A stretch of DNA of 15,400 bases from CAYMRB01 sp964392615 (GTDB lineage Bacteria; Planctomycetota; UBA8108), in the NCBI GenBank assembly GCA_964392615.1, contig CAYMRB010000242.1:1-15400 (forward strand), in the 5' to 3' direction. Positions 14,194-15,400 of the stretch are shown here, piece by piece. Positions within the stretch are counted from its first letter, which is position 1; each line of letters starts with the position of its first letter. The notes under the pieces were generated by a model, which made no database searches, was not told the origin of the DNA, and saw only the letters and a program-made list of their open reading frames with translations. A program made the position numbers and the translations under genes.

Positions 14194-15400
14194 GGTTCCT
14201 CTCGCTCAAAACACGGGGGTGCCGAGGGCGTAGCGCGCGATGCTCGCAAACTCGAGGCCACGAGGACAGGCGTTGTGCGTCGCAGCTCCACTCTCAGACC
14301 CGAGCTCGGAATCTCGACGTCGCCGGCGAGCTCTCGCTTGCGCTTCTCGATCGAGAACTCGACCTTCGTGAATGCGCCGAAGCGGTAGAGGCAGAACGTG
14401 CCGCGTTGATCCGTGATCGCCCGCACCGCGTCACCGCTTTCGAGCACACCGCGCACCTCGCAGCGCTCCACGGGATCGCCGGCCTCCGCATCGACCACGG
14501 TGCCGTGGAGAAAGCCCGCTGTCGCGACGACGATCCGCTCCTCCTGCGCGGCGCGTCGCGCGTCCTCGCGGCCCAGCCTCGCGCCGCCCAGCGCCGACAG
14601 GACGAACAGCTCGTCCAGCTGGCCGTCGTACCAGTGAAGATCGTAGCTTGCCTCGTCCGCGGACTCCCGCAGGAACAGCTCGGTCCAGATCGTGTCTCTG
14701 TTGTCCAGCTGCCCCCTTCCCCACCGGTGCACGATATTCCTCGGCTCGGTGGTCGCGAATGCGCCGCGCACCTTCGCGCCGCTCGAGTCGACGATCGCGA
14801 GGCGCGAGACGGTCGCCGCGACAGGCTGGATCTCGACGATCGCCGGCCTCGCGTCCAGGTCGACGTCCCGCAGGGCGAAACCGTCGTCCGACAGCGCCGC
14901 GAGCCGGAGTCGCCCCTCGTCCGGCAGCGTCCCGAGACACGCTACGCCGCCGCCCGATCGACAAAAGGACCAGCCCCAGTCGCAGTCCTCGCGATCGACC
15001 CAGATCGACGCCCGCTGCGCCGCGGCCCCGTCACCGTCGACGACGACGACCCCGAGTGAGCCGCCGAACGGAAAACGCGGCAGCCGACCGGAGCGCGCAT
15101 CGTCGCCCGCGATTACGAATCCCGATGTTCCCGAGCGCAGCCCACCGCGCGGGTCGACGTAGAGCAGGTAGCACTCGTACTCGACGCCGTCGAGCCCGTC
15201 GACCGAGATCCTCCCGTCCTCGCCTGCCCGCTGCACGGAGATGCGTCGCGTCTCGCGATCGCGAAAACCGACCTCGACGTACGGAACCACACGGCCTTGA
15301 CGGTTCAGGACGACGGCGGACACGGCATCGCCGGCCTCGAGTGGTTCCGACTCCGACTCCGACTCCGACTCCGACTCCGACTCCGACTCCGACTCCGACT
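14190..15400 (-). CDS. Carboxypeptidase-regulatory-like repeat protein, N-terminus cut by window edge
   Basis: The frame is open from the right edge to a TGA at 14192-14190, giving about 402 visible residues. A GTG at 15323 could be read as a start, but the frame continues upstream with no ribosome site there, through EAGDAV and a perfect Ser-Glu repeat, so the gene very probably begins outside the window. The visible part holds several beta-sandwich segments of the carboxypeptidase-D regulatory / Cna-B-like kind. Examples are the segment after EAGDAVSAVVLNRQG and the C-terminal FLHGTVVDAEAGDPVERCEV...DQRGTFCLYRF. Such domains occur in large extracytoplasmic proteins of planctomycetes, often as adhesion or structural modules; no catalytic motif is visible. 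The stop overlaps the GH172 start (ATGA), so the two are probably co-expressed. The fold is a moderate-confidence call; the function is unknown. Confidence 0.75.
   Translation of the reverse strand, partial: SESESESESESESESESEPLEAGDAVSAVVLNRQGRVVPYVEVGFRDRETRRISVQRAGEDGRISVDGLDGVEYECYLLYVDPRGGLRSGTSGFVIAGDDARSGRLPRFPFGGSLGVVVVDGDGAAAQRASIWVDREDCDWGWSFCRSGGGVACLGTLPDEGRLRLAALSDDGFALRDVDLDARPAIVEIQPVAATVSRLAIVDSSGAKVRGAFATTEPRNIVHRWGRGQLDNRDTIWTELFLRESADEASYDLHWYDGQLDELFVLSALGGARLGREDARRAAQEERIVVATAGFLHGTVVDAEAGDPVERCEVRGVLESGDAVRAITDQRGTFCLYRFGAFTKVEFSIEKRKRELAGDVEIPSSGLRVELRRTTPVLVASSLRASRATPSAPPCFEREEP
15346..15400. repeat. Hexanucleotide tandem repeat (TCCGAC)n encoding Ser-Glu pairs
   Basis: Nine perfect copies of TCCGAC plus one base run to the right window edge, so the full length is unknown. 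On the coding (minus) strand the unit reads GAGTCG, giving alternating Glu and Ser; nine Ser-Glu pairs are visible, the last Glu using GAA. Because the unit is two codons, gain or loss of copies would keep the frame and only change the length of an acidic linker. Confidence 0.95.

Noticed and set aside
13668..15059. Plus-strand open frame of 463 codons across the GH172 and repeat-protein genes
   Set aside because: Arg-rich, low-complexity translation crossing two real genes on the other strand; no ribosome site or family motif.
15321..15323. GTG as start of the repeat protein
   Set aside because: The frame continues upstream with sensible protein sequence and a Ser-Glu repeat to the window edge, and no ribosome site precedes the GTG.
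15346..15400. CRISPR-like array
   Set aside because: The six-base units are directly adjacent with no spacers; it is a coding microsatellite.

Overview
The window looks like chromosome from a very GC-rich (roughly two thirds or more) planctomycete-type bacterium. This rests on gene content rather than a marker gene: a MoxR / DUF58 / BatA-like / von Willebrand A (VWA) cluster with amidotransferase-like domains, a DUF1080-ThuA fusion, a DUF2961 (GH172) protein and several Sec-exported carbohydrate-active proteins are a typical planctomycete mix. I see no rRNA, tRNA, CRISPR array, transposase or phage gene.

Left half (1-7051, all minus strand, read right to left): a compact operon of five genes. 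It opens with a MoxR-family AAA+ ATPase (5966-7051), then a DUF58 protein with a VWA fold (5095-5985), an exported beta-rich protein with four internal repeats and an NPCBM-like C-terminus (3887-5098), a membrane BatA-like VWA protein (1717-3885), and a second membrane VWA protein cut by the left window edge (1-1720). Junctions are a 20-base overlap, a GTGA overlap, a 1-base gap and an ATGA overlap, so translation is probably coupled throughout. The likely role, by analogy with MoxR/Bat systems, is ATP-driven assembly or maturation of envelope protein complexes, with MIDAS metal sites on the VWA partners.

Middle (7161-11547): after a 109-base gap lies an exported 879-residue protein (minus strand) resembling GH42-type glycosidases with a trimerisation-like domain. 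A 205-base divergent gap separates it from a plus-strand exported DUF1080-ThuA fusion. Both look like sugar-processing enzymes of the envelope.

Right part (11548-15400): a nearly pure G/C stretch with an 18-G run and a 14-C run lies between convergent genes and may be a strong terminator, an assembly artefact, or both. Then, on the minus strand, comes a GH172 (DUF2961) enzyme with an internal duplication and two extra beta-sandwich modules. It is coupled by an ATGA overlap to a multi-repeat carboxypeptidase-regulatory-like protein that runs off the right edge. The visible upstream end of that protein is a perfect hexanucleotide repeat encoding nine Ser-Glu pairs.

I did not find a clearly new defence or mobile system. 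The best candidates for something undescribed are the repeat protein embedded in the MoxR operon, the GH42-like protein, and the duplicated GH172.
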